Assembly: GCA_945863785.1 (NCBI GenBank)
Contig: CAMBAQ010000110.1
Span: forward strand, 1-6,339
Origin: Chthoniobacter flavus
Lineage (GTDB): Bacteria; Verrucomicrobiota; Verrucomicrobiia; Chthoniobacterales; Terrimicrobiaceae
Direction of reading: 5' to 3'
Length of the DNA stretch: 6,339 nt
Both the position numbers and the translations under genes were made by a program. Shown piece by piece: positions 1 to 6,201 of the stretch. The notes beneath the pieces are model-generated. The model had not been told where the DNA came from and searched no databases. It worked only from the letters and a program-made list of their open reading frames with translations. Numbering within the stretch: the stretch's first letter is position 1; each line of letters begins with the position of its first letter.

Positions 1-82
1 ATTCCAAGCCCAAGCCGGCTGCGAGAACGGCCATGTGGCTATTCAAATCAACTCCGAAATCACAAACGCCAATATAGTATGA
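1..82 (+). CDS. fliM: Flagellar motor switch protein FliM, C-terminal end (5' truncated by window)
   Basis: The reading frame starting at base 2 is open from the window edge to a TGA at 80-82 and encodes about 26 residues, including GHVAIQINSEI. This resembles the last strand of the FliM SpoA-like (surface presentation) domain, which typically reads G..G..A(L/V)QI.E.I near the C-terminus. FliM forms the middle of the C-ring, binds phospho-CheY and sets rotation direction. The stop overlaps the fliN start (ATGA at 79-82), and fliM immediately before fliN is a common order. Only the tail is visible, so the call rests on this short match plus position; another SpoA-domain protein such as FliY cannot be fully excluded. 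Confidence 0.72.
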   Translation, partial: FQAQAGCENGHVAIQINSEITNANIV

Positions 83-339
83 GCAATTTCAACGACTCCA
101 AAAACCTCAACGTCATCCTTGATGTCAAAGTCGACCTCACAGTCCGCATCGGTTCCTGTATGCTGCCTATGCGCGATGTTGTTGAGCTAGTAGAAGGCAC
201 CGTCCTCCAACTCGATCAACTTGCCAGTGAACCCGTAGGCCTTTATGTCAACGACAAGCTCATCGCCCGCGGTGAAGTGGTCGTAGTCGAAGAGAACTTC
301 GGCATCAAAATCACCCAGATCGTCGGAGAAACAGCATGA
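79..339 (+). CDS. fliN: Flagellar motor switch protein FliN
   Basis: This 86-residue protein is essentially a single SpoA domain. It starts with the family's usual ILDVKVDLTVRIG strand (about residues 13-25). The conserved G-x-V-x-x-LD segment follows near 40-46, then VNDKLIARGEVVVV (57-70) and the closing FGIKITQIV (74-82). FliN forms the lower C-ring with FliM and FliG and docks the FliH-FliI ATPase complex that delivers export cargo. It is shorter than the roughly 137-residue enteric protein because it lacks the N-terminal extension, as in many other phyla. The ATG overlaps the fliM stop by 4 nt and no Shine-Dalgarno is visible before it, so translation is probably coupled to fliM. The next gene overlaps its stop in the same way. 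Confidence 0.95.
   Translation: MSNFNDSKNLNVILDVKVDLTVRIGSCMLPMRDVVELVEGTVLQLDQLASEPVGLYVNDKLIARGEVVVVEENFGIKITQIVGETA
325..328 (+). promoter_or_regulatory. Ribosome binding site for fliO
   Basis: GGAG lies inside the end of fliN, 7 nt before the ATG at 336. It supports that start and allows ribosome loading in addition to coupling from fliN. Confidence 0.7.
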
Positions 340-836
340 GGAAACTCGCGTGGAGGCTTGCCCTTGCGGCAGTCCTCGCGTTGACATGGTCCGCAGAGTT
401 AGAGGCGGCTGATACCGGCGCGGTCCAGTCCACCGAGGATAAACAAACCGCACAACCGATCGAATCGGCAGTGATTGCTGCTCCTTCTGTAGCTAAGCCA
501 ACCTCGCCTGCCCCCAGCATGGATGATCTTGGACGCATGTTGGGGTATACTGTGCTGGTGGCGTGTTTGGCTTTTCTTTCCTACTATTTTATAAAACACG
601 GACTCCCAATTTACCGCGCACGAAACAGCGAGGAAAAAAAACTACATGTTTTGGAAATGAAAACTCTCGGGAACAGGCAATTTCTCCTCGTTGTTGGTTA
701 TGAAGATCAACGTTTACTCCTAGGTGTGACACCTGGAAAAATCGATTATCTTTGCCCTTTAGATGTCCCCCATTCCGTGAGCCCCGATTTCGGTGCCATG
801 CTTGCAAAAGCAACCAAGCAGGAAGGACAAGCATGA
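336..836 (+). CDS. fliO: Flagellar biosynthesis protein FliO
   Basis: This 166-residue membrane protein begins with a basic-hydrophobic segment (1-24) resembling a signal peptide, with a possible cleavage after LEA (22-24). A low-complexity, Ala/Pro/Thr-rich periplasmic stretch follows (about 25-64), then one membrane helix (about 69-87). The cytoplasmic FliO domain contains LHVLEMKTLGNRQFLLVV (103-120) and RLLLGVTPGKIDYL (126-139), which fits the family pattern of a K-x-LG-x-x-x-x-L strand followed by LLLGVT. FliO is not part of the finished channel; in enterics it promotes assembly and stability of the FliP pentamer. The start overlaps the fliN stop (ATGA) and has a GGAG site. Sequence conservation in FliO is low, so position between fliN and fliP is an important part of the call. 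Confidence 0.9.
   Translation: MRKLAWRLALAAVLALTWSAELEAADTGAVQSTEDKQTAQPIESAVIAAPSVAKPTSPAPSMDDLGRMLGYTVLVACLAFLSYYFIKHGLPIYRARNSEEKKLHVLEMKTLGNRQFLLVVGYEDQRLLLGVTPGKIDYLCPLDVPHSVSPDFGAMLAKATKQEGQA
823..827 (+). promoter_or_regulatory. Ribosome binding site fixing the fliP start
   Basis: AAGGA lies 5 nt before the ATG at 833. This supports 833 over the in-frame ATG at 752, which would run 27 codons into fliO and would put hydrophilic residues ahead of the signal peptide. Confidence 0.75.
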
Positions 837-1693
837 TCGCACCTCGCATAAAAAGACTCTTTTTACTGCTGATCGTATGGCTTTTTGTCGGATCACACCT
901 CGATCTCCAGGCTCAAACGCCGCGCCCCCCCACAACTCCAGTAACGACGCCGGCAGCGCCCGTTGCTCCGACCGCGCCCGTTGCTCCGACTGCGCCCAAG
1001 CCACCCTCCATTAGCAATCCGGTTGGACCGTTGGTGAATTTGCAAATCGGAAATGGCAATGAACGCCAGAATCTCAGCACGGCCATCCAGCTCGTGATTG
1101 TGATGACTCTACTCACGTTGGCGCCATCCTTAATCATGCTGATGACCAGTTTTACCCGAATCGTCATCGTCTTGGGCTTCGTGAGAACCGCGCTAGGCGT
1201 TCCTAGTGCACCAGCCAATCAACTGCTTATTGGCATATCTTTATTTATTACCTTTTTCATCATGACGCCGGTATGGAATCAGATTCAGGAAAAAGCGATC
1301 ACGCCCTACATGGCCGAGCAGATCAACTCCAATGAGGCTATGGACTTGGCCATCGAGCCCCTCAGGACCTTTATGCTTCGCCAGACTCGCCCAAGTGAGG
1401 TGGATTTCTTCTTGGATCTTGCGGGTATGGGCCGCACGGAAATCAAAGATCTTCCCATGAGAGTCGTCCTTCCCGCTTTTGTGATCAGTGAGTTGAGAAC
1501 CTCATTCCAAATGGGATTCCTCATCTTCATTCCTTTCCTCGTTATTGACTTTTTGGTGGCATCGACACTGATGTCAATGGGAATGATGATGATGCCGCCA
1601 ACCATGGTGGCGCTTCCATTAAAACTTCTTTTATTTGTCCTCGTTGATGGCTGGCAACTCGTGACTCGCTCACTCATTCAAAGCTTCGGATAA
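833..1693 (+). CDS. fliP: Flagellar export gate protein FliP
   Basis: FliP forms the pentamer at the centre of the export channel, with FliQ and FliR. The protein is 286 residues, longer than the usual roughly 245. A signal peptide (about 1-27, ending LQA-Q) is followed by a Pro/Ala/Thr-rich linker (about 29-66), which accounts for the extra length. The conserved core starts near 85, with LAPSLIMLMTSFTRIVIVLG (96-115) and GVPSAPANQLLIG (122-134). It continues with PAFVISELRTSF (214-225), the IDF..ASTLMSMG segment (238-250), the methionine gate M251-M254 followed by PP, and the FVLVDGWQL tail (268-276). All family landmarks are present. ATG 833 overlaps the fliO stop (ATGA), has an AAGGA site and starts a proper signal peptide. 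The stop TAA shares its last base with the fliQ ATG. Confidence 0.98.
   Translation: MIAPRIKRLFLLLIVWLFVGSHLDLQAQTPRPPTTPVTTPAAPVAPTAPVAPTAPKPPSISNPVGPLVNLQIGNGNERQNLSTAIQLVIVMTLLTLAPSLIMLMTSFTRIVIVLGFVRTALGVPSAPANQLLIGISLFITFFIMTPVWNQIQEKAITPYMAEQINSNEAMDLAIEPLRTFMLRQTRPSEVDFFLDLAGMGRTEIKDLPMRVVLPAFVISELRTSFQMGFLIFIPFLVIDFLVASTLMSMGMMMMPPTMVALPLKLLLFVLVDGWQLVTRSLIQSFG
959..994 (+). repeat. Tandem 18-bp repeat (two copies) in the fliP linker
   Basis: Units at 959-976 and 977-994 differ at one base (C at 973, T at 991). Each encodes PVAPTA, at FliP residues 43-48 and 49-54. The unit is a multiple of three, so copy-number change would lengthen or shorten the linker without breaking the frame. 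Confidence 0.9.
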
Positions 1694-1962
1694 TGAATCA
1701 AGAAACCGCCATTGAAATGCTGAGATCTTTGATCACCGTATCCTTACTGGTGGTCACCCCCATTATCGGAGCCGCCATCATCGTGGGCGTGATCGTCAGC
1801 CTCCTGCAAGCTGTCACTAGCATTCAGGAACCGACGTTGAGTTTCGCGCCCAAACTGATCGCCATCGGGGCCGTGATCGTCGTGGGGGCCCCGTGGATGA
1901 TTCGGCAACTCATGCAGTTTACCATTTTCTTCATCAACAAAATCCCGGAGATGACCAAGTGA
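1693..1962 (+). CDS. fliQ: Flagellar export gate protein FliQ
   Basis: This 89-residue protein has two hydrophobic segments (about 13-37 and 54-78) on either side of the diagnostic loop SLLQAVTSIQEPTLSFAPKL (36-55), the family's LLQA.T.IQE.TLSF.PK signature. FliQ is present in several copies around the FliP5-FliR core, and its helical hairpins help close the channel. The length equals the family norm of about 89. The ATG shares its first base with the fliP stop (TAATG). Only a weak GGA sits directly before it, so translation is probably coupled to fliP. Its last bases contain the fliR ribosome binding site and GTG start. Confidence 0.98.
   Translation: MNQETAIEMLRSLITVSLLVVTPIIGAAIIVGVIVSLLQAVTSIQEPTLSFAPKLIAIGAVIVVGAPWMIRQLMQFTIFFINKIPEMTK
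1947..1950 (+). promoter_or_regulatory. Ribosome binding site fixing the fliR GTG start
   Basis: GGAG ends 8 nt before the GTG at 1959. This ideal spacing supports GTG 1959 over the in-frame ATG at 1893, which has no comparable site and would overlap fliQ by 70 nt. Confidence 0.8.
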
Positions 1963-2717
1963 TTAATATCAATGTGACAGATATTTATCCTGGCATGCTT
2001 GTCTTTTTGAGAGCTTCAGGGATGTTCTTAGTGATGCCTGTGTTTTCGGGAACGATGATTCCCAGCACAGTTCGCATAGCCATTGCTGCTTGCCTTGCCT
2101 ATACGCTAGCTCCGTTATTTGGTGATTTCGGGGGAATGCCTGCGCATTGGTTCCCATTTGTACTTCAAGTGATACACGAAGTTCTTACCGGATTGCTTCT
2201 CGGATTTGCGGTGCGATTCCTGCTTTACGCTTTGGAAATGGCAGGCGCAATCATAGCTACAGAGATTGGTCTATCGATGAGTTCCAACATCGATCCGATC
2301 ACCCGCCAATCAGCAACACCTCCAAGCACAATGCTTTTCTCCTTTGGCACTGTCCTCTTTCTAGTTACGGGATCATATCAATATTGTCTCGTGGCATTTA
2401 GACGCAGTTTTGATATTTTTCCTCCAACCGCGGGATTTGCGCCCACCTCATTAGACGTCGTCCTTGCACAAAGTAGTAAAATTTTTCTCCTCGCCATTCA
2501 AATCGGCGCTCCATTGCTCGCCATTAGCTTCCTTGTGAACATGTGCTTCTCTGTGCTCGGACGAGCTGCCCCAAGCTTGAACGTCTTCGTCCTTAGCTTT
2601 CCTGTTCAGATTCTTTCTGGACTAACGGTTTTTGCGATGACGCTTGGTCTGACCGTACAATACATCCTGCGTGATATGCAGCAACTCCCAGAAATCATGC
2701 TGCGCTTCCTTCGTTGA
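1959..2717 (+). CDS. fliR: Flagellar export gate protein FliR
   Basis: The product is 252 residues, a typical FliR length, and very hydrophobic, with several membrane helices. One FliR completes the FliP5-FliQ4-FliR1 export channel. Family features are the N-terminal FLRASGMFLVMPVFS (16-30), LTGLLLGFAVRFLLYALEMAG (76-96), the SxxIDP turn (108-113) and the conserved GRAAPSLNVFVLSFPVQI (201-218), which matches the G+.+P..N.F..+FP pattern of FliR and SctT. I chose GTG at 1959 because it overlaps the fliQ stop (GTGA), has GGAG 8 nt upstream and gives the short polar N-terminus before the first helix that is normal for FliR. The 22 extra codons available from ATG 1893 give a hydrophilic stretch unlike the family. 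flhB starts 4 nt after the stop. Confidence 0.96.
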   Translation: MININVTDIYPGMLVFLRASGMFLVMPVFSGTMIPSTVRIAIAACLAYTLAPLFGDFGGMPAHWFPFVLQVIHEVLTGLLLGFAVRFLLYALEMAGAIIATEIGLSMSSNIDPITRQSATPPSTMLFSFGTVLFLVTGSYQYCLVAFRRSFDIFPPTAGFAPTSLDVVLAQSSKIFLLAIQIGAPLLAISFLVNMCFSVLGRAAPSLNVFVLSFPVQILSGLTVFAMTLGLTVQYILRDMQQLPEIMLRFLR

Positions 2718-2721
2718 CCCC

Positions 2722-3816
2722 ATGGCCGAGCACAACGACAACGCCACAGAAAAACCGACAGACAAGAAGCTCACCGAAGCTCATGATAAGGGGCAGTTTG
2801 CACAGGCTCCAGAGATACAGGTCGTTGCTGGCTTACTTGCAAGTTACTTTGCTCTCCTTTTCACCATTGGCCCCCAGTCGAAGCATATCGCGGAATTCAC
2901 AACCAGCCTCCTCGGCAACCTTGAAAAGTATAATATAACAAGTGAATCCATGCCCGAGTGGACATTACTCGCTTTTTTGATGCTGGGCGGACTCACCTTA
3001 CCGATTCTCGGATGTACGGCCCTAGCAGCAGCTGTGGCGGGCGGTATACAAAGCCGATTCAAATTGACACCGGAAGTGCTCGGACTTAAAATCGACAAGC
3101 TTAATCCCGTTAATGGCTTAAAACGCGTCTTCAGCAAGGAAGGGATCATCAAGATGCTTCTGGATTTGGCGAAGTTCGCGATCGTCGGCGGCCTTATCTA
3201 TAGCGGCGTTAAGGAAATTCTTGCCGATCCTATATTTTTTACGCCAGTTCCGATTTTTCGAATTGGGCAATTCATCTACGATTCCACACTTGTTCTTTTT
3301 TTCCGCTTGTCCTTTGCCATGGGAGGACTAGCTATTCTCCACTACGTCTATCAGTTGCGAAAAACGGAAAAGGATCTCATGATGACCCGGCAGGAGATCA
3401 AAGATGAAAATCGCCAGGCCATGGGCGACCCCAATGTACGTATGGCTCAGAGAGCAATGGCTCGTCGCCTCATGCAAAAGCAAATGCTTGCTGATGTAGA
3501 AAAAGCTGACGTGATCATCACCAATCCGACCCACTACGCCATAGCCCTCAAATACGAAAGGGGTGTGGACTCCGCTCCTGTGATTCTTGCTAAGGGGCAA
3601 AACTTATTCGCCCAGCGCATTAAATCTATCGCTTTGAAGCGTGAGGTTCCCACTGTGGAGAATAAACCCGTCGCCAGAGCTTTATTCAAGTACGGTGAGG
3701 TCGGTCAACCGATCCCCGCGCAGCTTTATCAGGCCATTGCGGAAATTCTTGGTTACGTTTACCGTACCCACCGCTATTACTTCCACCAATTGAAAGCCCG
3801 TCGCCTGACACAATAA
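2722..3816 (+). CDS. flhB: Flagellar export switch protein FlhB
   Basis: The 364-residue protein opens with TEKPTDKKLTEAHDKGQ (9-25), the conserved TEK.T.K+L.EA+.KGQ head. Four membrane helices follow (about 32-50, 81-109, 146-166, 184-210), with the LNPVNGLKRVFS cytoplasmic loop (127-138) between the second and third. The cytoplasmic domain carries the autocleavage site N268-P269-T270-H271 followed by YAIALKYERG, so substrate-specificity switching from rod/hook to filament cargo should work. The end is short, stopping soon after the last conserved element (YRTHRYY). FlhB surrounds the FliPQR channel. ATG 2722 gives the standard N-terminus; an in-frame ATG at 2671 would add 17 residues from inside fliR. 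No Shine-Dalgarno is visible, and the start lies 4 nt after the fliR stop, suggesting reinitiation. Confidence 0.98.
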   Translation: MAEHNDNATEKPTDKKLTEAHDKGQFAQAPEIQVVAGLLASYFALLFTIGPQSKHIAEFTTSLLGNLEKYNITSESMPEWTLLAFLMLGGLTLPILGCTALAAAVAGGIQSRFKLTPEVLGLKIDKLNPVNGLKRVFSKEGIIKMLLDLAKFAIVGGLIYSGVKEILADPIFFTPVPIFRIGQFIYDSTLVLFFRLSFAMGGLAILHYVYQLRKTEKDLMMTRQEIKDENRQAMGDPNVRMAQRAMARRLMQKQMLADVEKADVIITNPTHYAIALKYERGVDSAPVILAKGQNLFAQRIKSIALKREVPTVENKPVARALFKYGEVGQPIPAQLYQAIAEILGYVYRTHRYYFHQLKARRLTQ

Positions 3817-3820
3817 GCCC

Positions 3821-6013
3821 ATGGCCGCAGCCAATCCCACATCTGGATCCCGCTTTAAATGGAGTGATCTGCTTAAGCAGAGCGACCTGATATTTACGCT
3901 TGGTCTCTTCGGCGTTATCCTTTTGCTGGTTATGCCAGTCCCCACTTGGCTGTTGGATTTCCTCCTCTCGCTAAATATCGGCCTTTCCATGATGATTCTC
4001 TTGGTCATCATTTATGTCAAGGACCCCCCCGAGTTCTCCAGTTTTCCGACGATTTTGCTGGCTGTCACTCTATTTCGACTGGCCCTGAATATCGCATCCA
4101 CCCGACTGATTCTACTTGATGGTTATGCCGGTCACGTGATCGAGGCTTTTGGAAATGTTCTCATTCAGGGGAACTACCTCGTTGGTGCCGTAGTTTTTAT
4201 CATTTTAGTCATTATCAACTTTGTTGTTATCACTAAGGGCGCTGGCCGTATCGCAGAGGTTGCGGCCCGCTTCACACTCGATGCGATGCCTGGTAAACAA
4301 ATGGCGATCGATGCCGAGCTCAACGCTGGGATCATTGACGAGGTGACAGCCACTTCTCGCCGCTTGAAAGTCCAAAAAGAAGCCGACTTTTACGGCGCGA
4401 TGGATGGTGCCAGCAAGTTCGTCAGAGGTGATGCCGTCGCGGGCATCCTTATCACAATGATCAATATTCTTGGGGGATTCGCTATTGGAATGCTCCAGAA
4501 GGGAATGGCACTTGACCAAGCTCTGGCAAAATACACACTCCTCTCCATCGGTGACGGCCTCGTCTCGCAAGTTCCCGCCTTGGTGATTTCCGTCGCCGCA
4601 GGCCTTCTTGTCACTCGCACACCGGGTGAGAATAACCTAGGCAGTCAGATCGGGGCTCAGCTCAGCGCCTATCCTCGGGCCGTTACAATCGCAGCCGGCC
4701 TCATCGCTGCTATGGGCCTCGCCCCAGGGATGCCTATCATCCCATTTTTCACCCTCGGCGGTATAACGGGATTTTTGGCCTACCTCCTTAATAAGCAAAC
4801 AAAAGACGTGGATCAAAAAGGACTCAAGGGCGCCTTGGCCCTGCCCGCACCAAGTGGAGGACGCGGCGGCGGGGGGGGGCAAAACCAAGGCGGTTCCGGA
4901 CAGCAGGGGACTGAAAACAAAGGCCCAGAAGATTTTCATCGCCTCATCGAAACGGAAGTACTCTCGATCGAAGTCGGATATGGTCTACTGCGATTGGCCG
5001 ATAAAACCCAAGGCGGCGAGTTGCTTGACCGCATCACGGGCGTTCGTAAGGGCTTCGCCCGCGACAACGGCATGGTCATTCCTCCTATTGCCATTCGCGA
5101 TAGTTTGGAACTGGAGCCGAACGAGTATCAATTCATGCTGCGCGGCAAAGCAATAGCAACCGCTTCCTTGATACCCAACCGCTGGCTGGCGATGAACGTC
5201 AGCGGTAGCCACGTTACACTCAAAGGAGTTCCCACACGAGAACCGGTCTTTGGCATCGAAGCCGTCTGGATTGCCGAGGAGGAAAAACGCACAGCGGAAA
5301 TCAATGGATACAGTGTAGTTGATGCCGTCTCTGTACTCATCACCCATCTAGCGGAAACCCTCAAAAATATCGCCCATCACATCTTGAGCCGCCAAGAGGT
5401 ACAGAGCCTCATCGATCGCGTTAAGGAATCCAATCCGGCCCTCGTCGCCGAACTGCTTCCTGATCTCGTAAACCTTGGCATCATCCAACGGATCCTTCAA
5501 AGTCTGCTTCGCGAAGGCGTCCCCATCAGAAACCTCCCACTCATTCTCGAAGCCGTTGCGGACTTTGCCCCAGTCACCAAAAATCCCGACGAACTTGCCG
5601 AACAAGTCCGCCGCAGACTCGGCACCTATTTCATCGCCCAATATGAAACCGAGCCCGGGTTGGTCAAAGCGATCACGATTGATCCCCGGTTGGAACAAAC
5701 ACTCATTAATCGTATTCAGCGCTCGCATTTTGAGACCACACTCGCTCTGGATGCGCACTCAGCCCAGTATCTCCTGAGAGAACTAACCGTGCGCTCGAAC
5801 TCGATGGCGGAACAGGGCCTGTCCGCGATCGCCATTGTAAGCGCCGAACTTCGTTTGGCCCTCAAACGCTTTTTCGAGCCCTCTCTACCCAAACTTGTTG
5901 TTCTTTCGTATCAGGAACTCCCGCCTCAAACAGAAATTCAAAATATGGGCATTATTTTGCCGCCTCAGGGCGATAAGACAACACCTGATACTCTTCACCA
6001 CGCTGTTTCCTAG
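3821..6013 (+). CDS. flhA: Flagellar export gate protein FlhA
   Basis: FlhA forms the nonameric export ring that receives chaperone-cargo complexes and couples export to proton flow. The 730 residues comprise eight predicted membrane helices (about 23-41, 43-66, 75-98, 117-138, 205-226, 239-266, 286-303, 307-324), a linker and a large cytoplasmic domain (about 370-700). The FHIPEP-family signature lies at 143-170 (RIAEVAARFTLDAMPGKQ onward), and the second conserved loop, SRRLKVQKEADF to FVRGDA, at 179-205. Between the last helix and the cytoplasmic domain is an unusual Gly/Gln/Ser-rich linker (about 345-363) encoded over a run of nine Gs. The family length is usually about 690-700, and the linker helps explain the excess. 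The start is 4 nt after flhB with no visible Shine-Dalgarno. Translation ends at TAG, immediately followed by a second in-frame TAG. Confidence 0.98.
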   Translation: MAAANPTSGSRFKWSDLLKQSDLIFTLGLFGVILLLVMPVPTWLLDFLLSLNIGLSMMILLVIIYVKDPPEFSSFPTILLAVTLFRLALNIASTRLILLDGYAGHVIEAFGNVLIQGNYLVGAVVFIILVIINFVVITKGAGRIAEVAARFTLDAMPGKQMAIDAELNAGIIDEVTATSRRLKVQKEADFYGAMDGASKFVRGDAVAGILITMINILGGFAIGMLQKGMALDQALAKYTLLSIGDGLVSQVPALVISVAAGLLVTRTPGENNLGSQIGAQLSAYPRAVTIAAGLIAAMGLAPGMPIIPFFTLGGITGFLAYLLNKQTKDVDQKGLKGALALPAPSGGRGGGGGQNQGGSGQQGTENKGPEDFHRLIETEVLSIEVGYGLLRLADKTQGGELLDRITGVRKGFARDNGMVIPPIAIRDSLELEPNEYQFMLRGKAIATASLIPNRWLAMNVSGSHVTLKGVPTREPVFGIEAVWIAEEEKRTAEINGYSVVDAVSVLITHLAETLKNIAHHILSRQEVQSLIDRVKESNPALVAELLPDLVNLGIIQRILQSLLREGVPIRNLPLILEAVADFAPVTKNPDELAEQVRRRLGTYFIAQYETEPGLVKAITIDPRLEQTLINRIQRSHFETTLALDAHSAQYLLRELTVRSNSMAEQGLSAIAIVSAELRLALKRFFEPSLPKLVVLSYQELPPQTEIQNMGIILPPQGDKTTPDTLHHAVS
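4871..4879 (+). repeat. G9 homopolymer inside flhA
   Basis: Nine consecutive Gs encode Gly351-Gly353, within a codon run GGC GGC GGG GGG GGG. Gain of one G would shift into a frame that stops at TGA 4912-4914. Loss of one G would shift into a frame that stops near 5156. Either change would leave the membrane part without its cytoplasmic domain. Confidence 0.9.
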
Positions 6014-6148
6014 TAGATTACGACCCATAGCCCAATCACATCGGCATTATTTTCCCTCTACTATCACCGGAATGATGCAAAAAACAGGAAAGAGATAACA
6101 AGAAGCTGTGATTTGGCCTTTTTAAGAGATTTTCAAACTCGAAAAATA

Positions 6149-6165
6149 TTGGCTCAATAATTGCT
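6149..6165 (+). promoter_or_regulatory. Candidate sigma-54 (-24/-12) promoter
   Basis: The sequence TTGGCTCAATAATTGCT matches the RpoN consensus TTGGCACG-N4-TTGCW. The invariant GG (6151-6152) and GC (6163-6164) are exactly 10 nt apart, with TTGGC and TTGCT fully kept and two mismatches between them. It lies in AT-rich intergenic DNA. The expected start of transcription is near 6176, about 26 nt before the ATG at 6202 and upstream of its ribosome binding site. Sigma-54 control of flagellar genes is well established in several phyla. No enhancer site for an activator was identified. Confidence 0.68.
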
Positions 6166-6184
6166 ATGAAAAACGTGATTTTTT

Positions 6185-6189
6185 GAGGT
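6185..6189 (+). promoter_or_regulatory. Probable ribosome binding site for the 3' gene
   Basis: GAGGT lies 12 nt before the ATG at 6202. This is a little farther than ideal but is the only purine-rich anti-SD match nearby, and it falls inside the leader predicted from the sigma-54 promoter. Confidence 0.5.
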
Positions 6190-6201
6190 AATCCCGTTCA
6201 A

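Noticed and set aside
752..832. Upstream ATG for fliP adding 27 residues.
   Set aside because: It lies deep in fliO, has no ribosome binding site, and would place a basic polar segment before the signal peptide. ATG 833 has AAGGA and an ATGA overlap.
2671..2721. Upstream ATG for flhB adding 17 residues.
   Set aside because: It overlaps the fliR end, whose own C-terminus is well formed. The conserved FlhB N-terminus begins shortly after ATG 2722.
4205..4570. Minus-strand open frames under flhA (for example 4205-4570, 4985-5347, 5348-5758) as antisense genes.
   Set aside because: They are open only because of codon bias in the strongly conserved flhA, show no domain-like composition and have no convincing start signals.
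1..6013. The cluster as a non-flagellar (injectisome) type III secretion system.
   Set aside because: The presence of FliO, separate FliM and FliN switch proteins and flagellar-type FlhA and FlhB sequences indicate a flagellum.
6044..6078. Stem-loop after flhA (GCATTATT at 6044-6051 pairing with AATGATGC at 6071-6078, one G-U pair) as a terminator.
   Set aside because: The stem is AT-rich with a 19-nt loop and is followed by As, not Ts, on the + strand. The opposite strand has no U-tract after it either. I see no convincing intrinsic terminator after flhA.
5895..6098. Plus-strand open frame spanning the flhA end into the intergenic region.
   Set aside because: It overlaps flhA out of frame, has a basic, low-quality composition and lacks a ribosome binding site; most likely chance.
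6166..6186. Six-codon ORF (MKNVIF) just downstream of the -12 box, as a leader peptide.
   Set aside because: Its ATG overlaps the region upstream of the predicted transcription start near 6176, so it would not be in the transcript, and it has no ribosome binding site.
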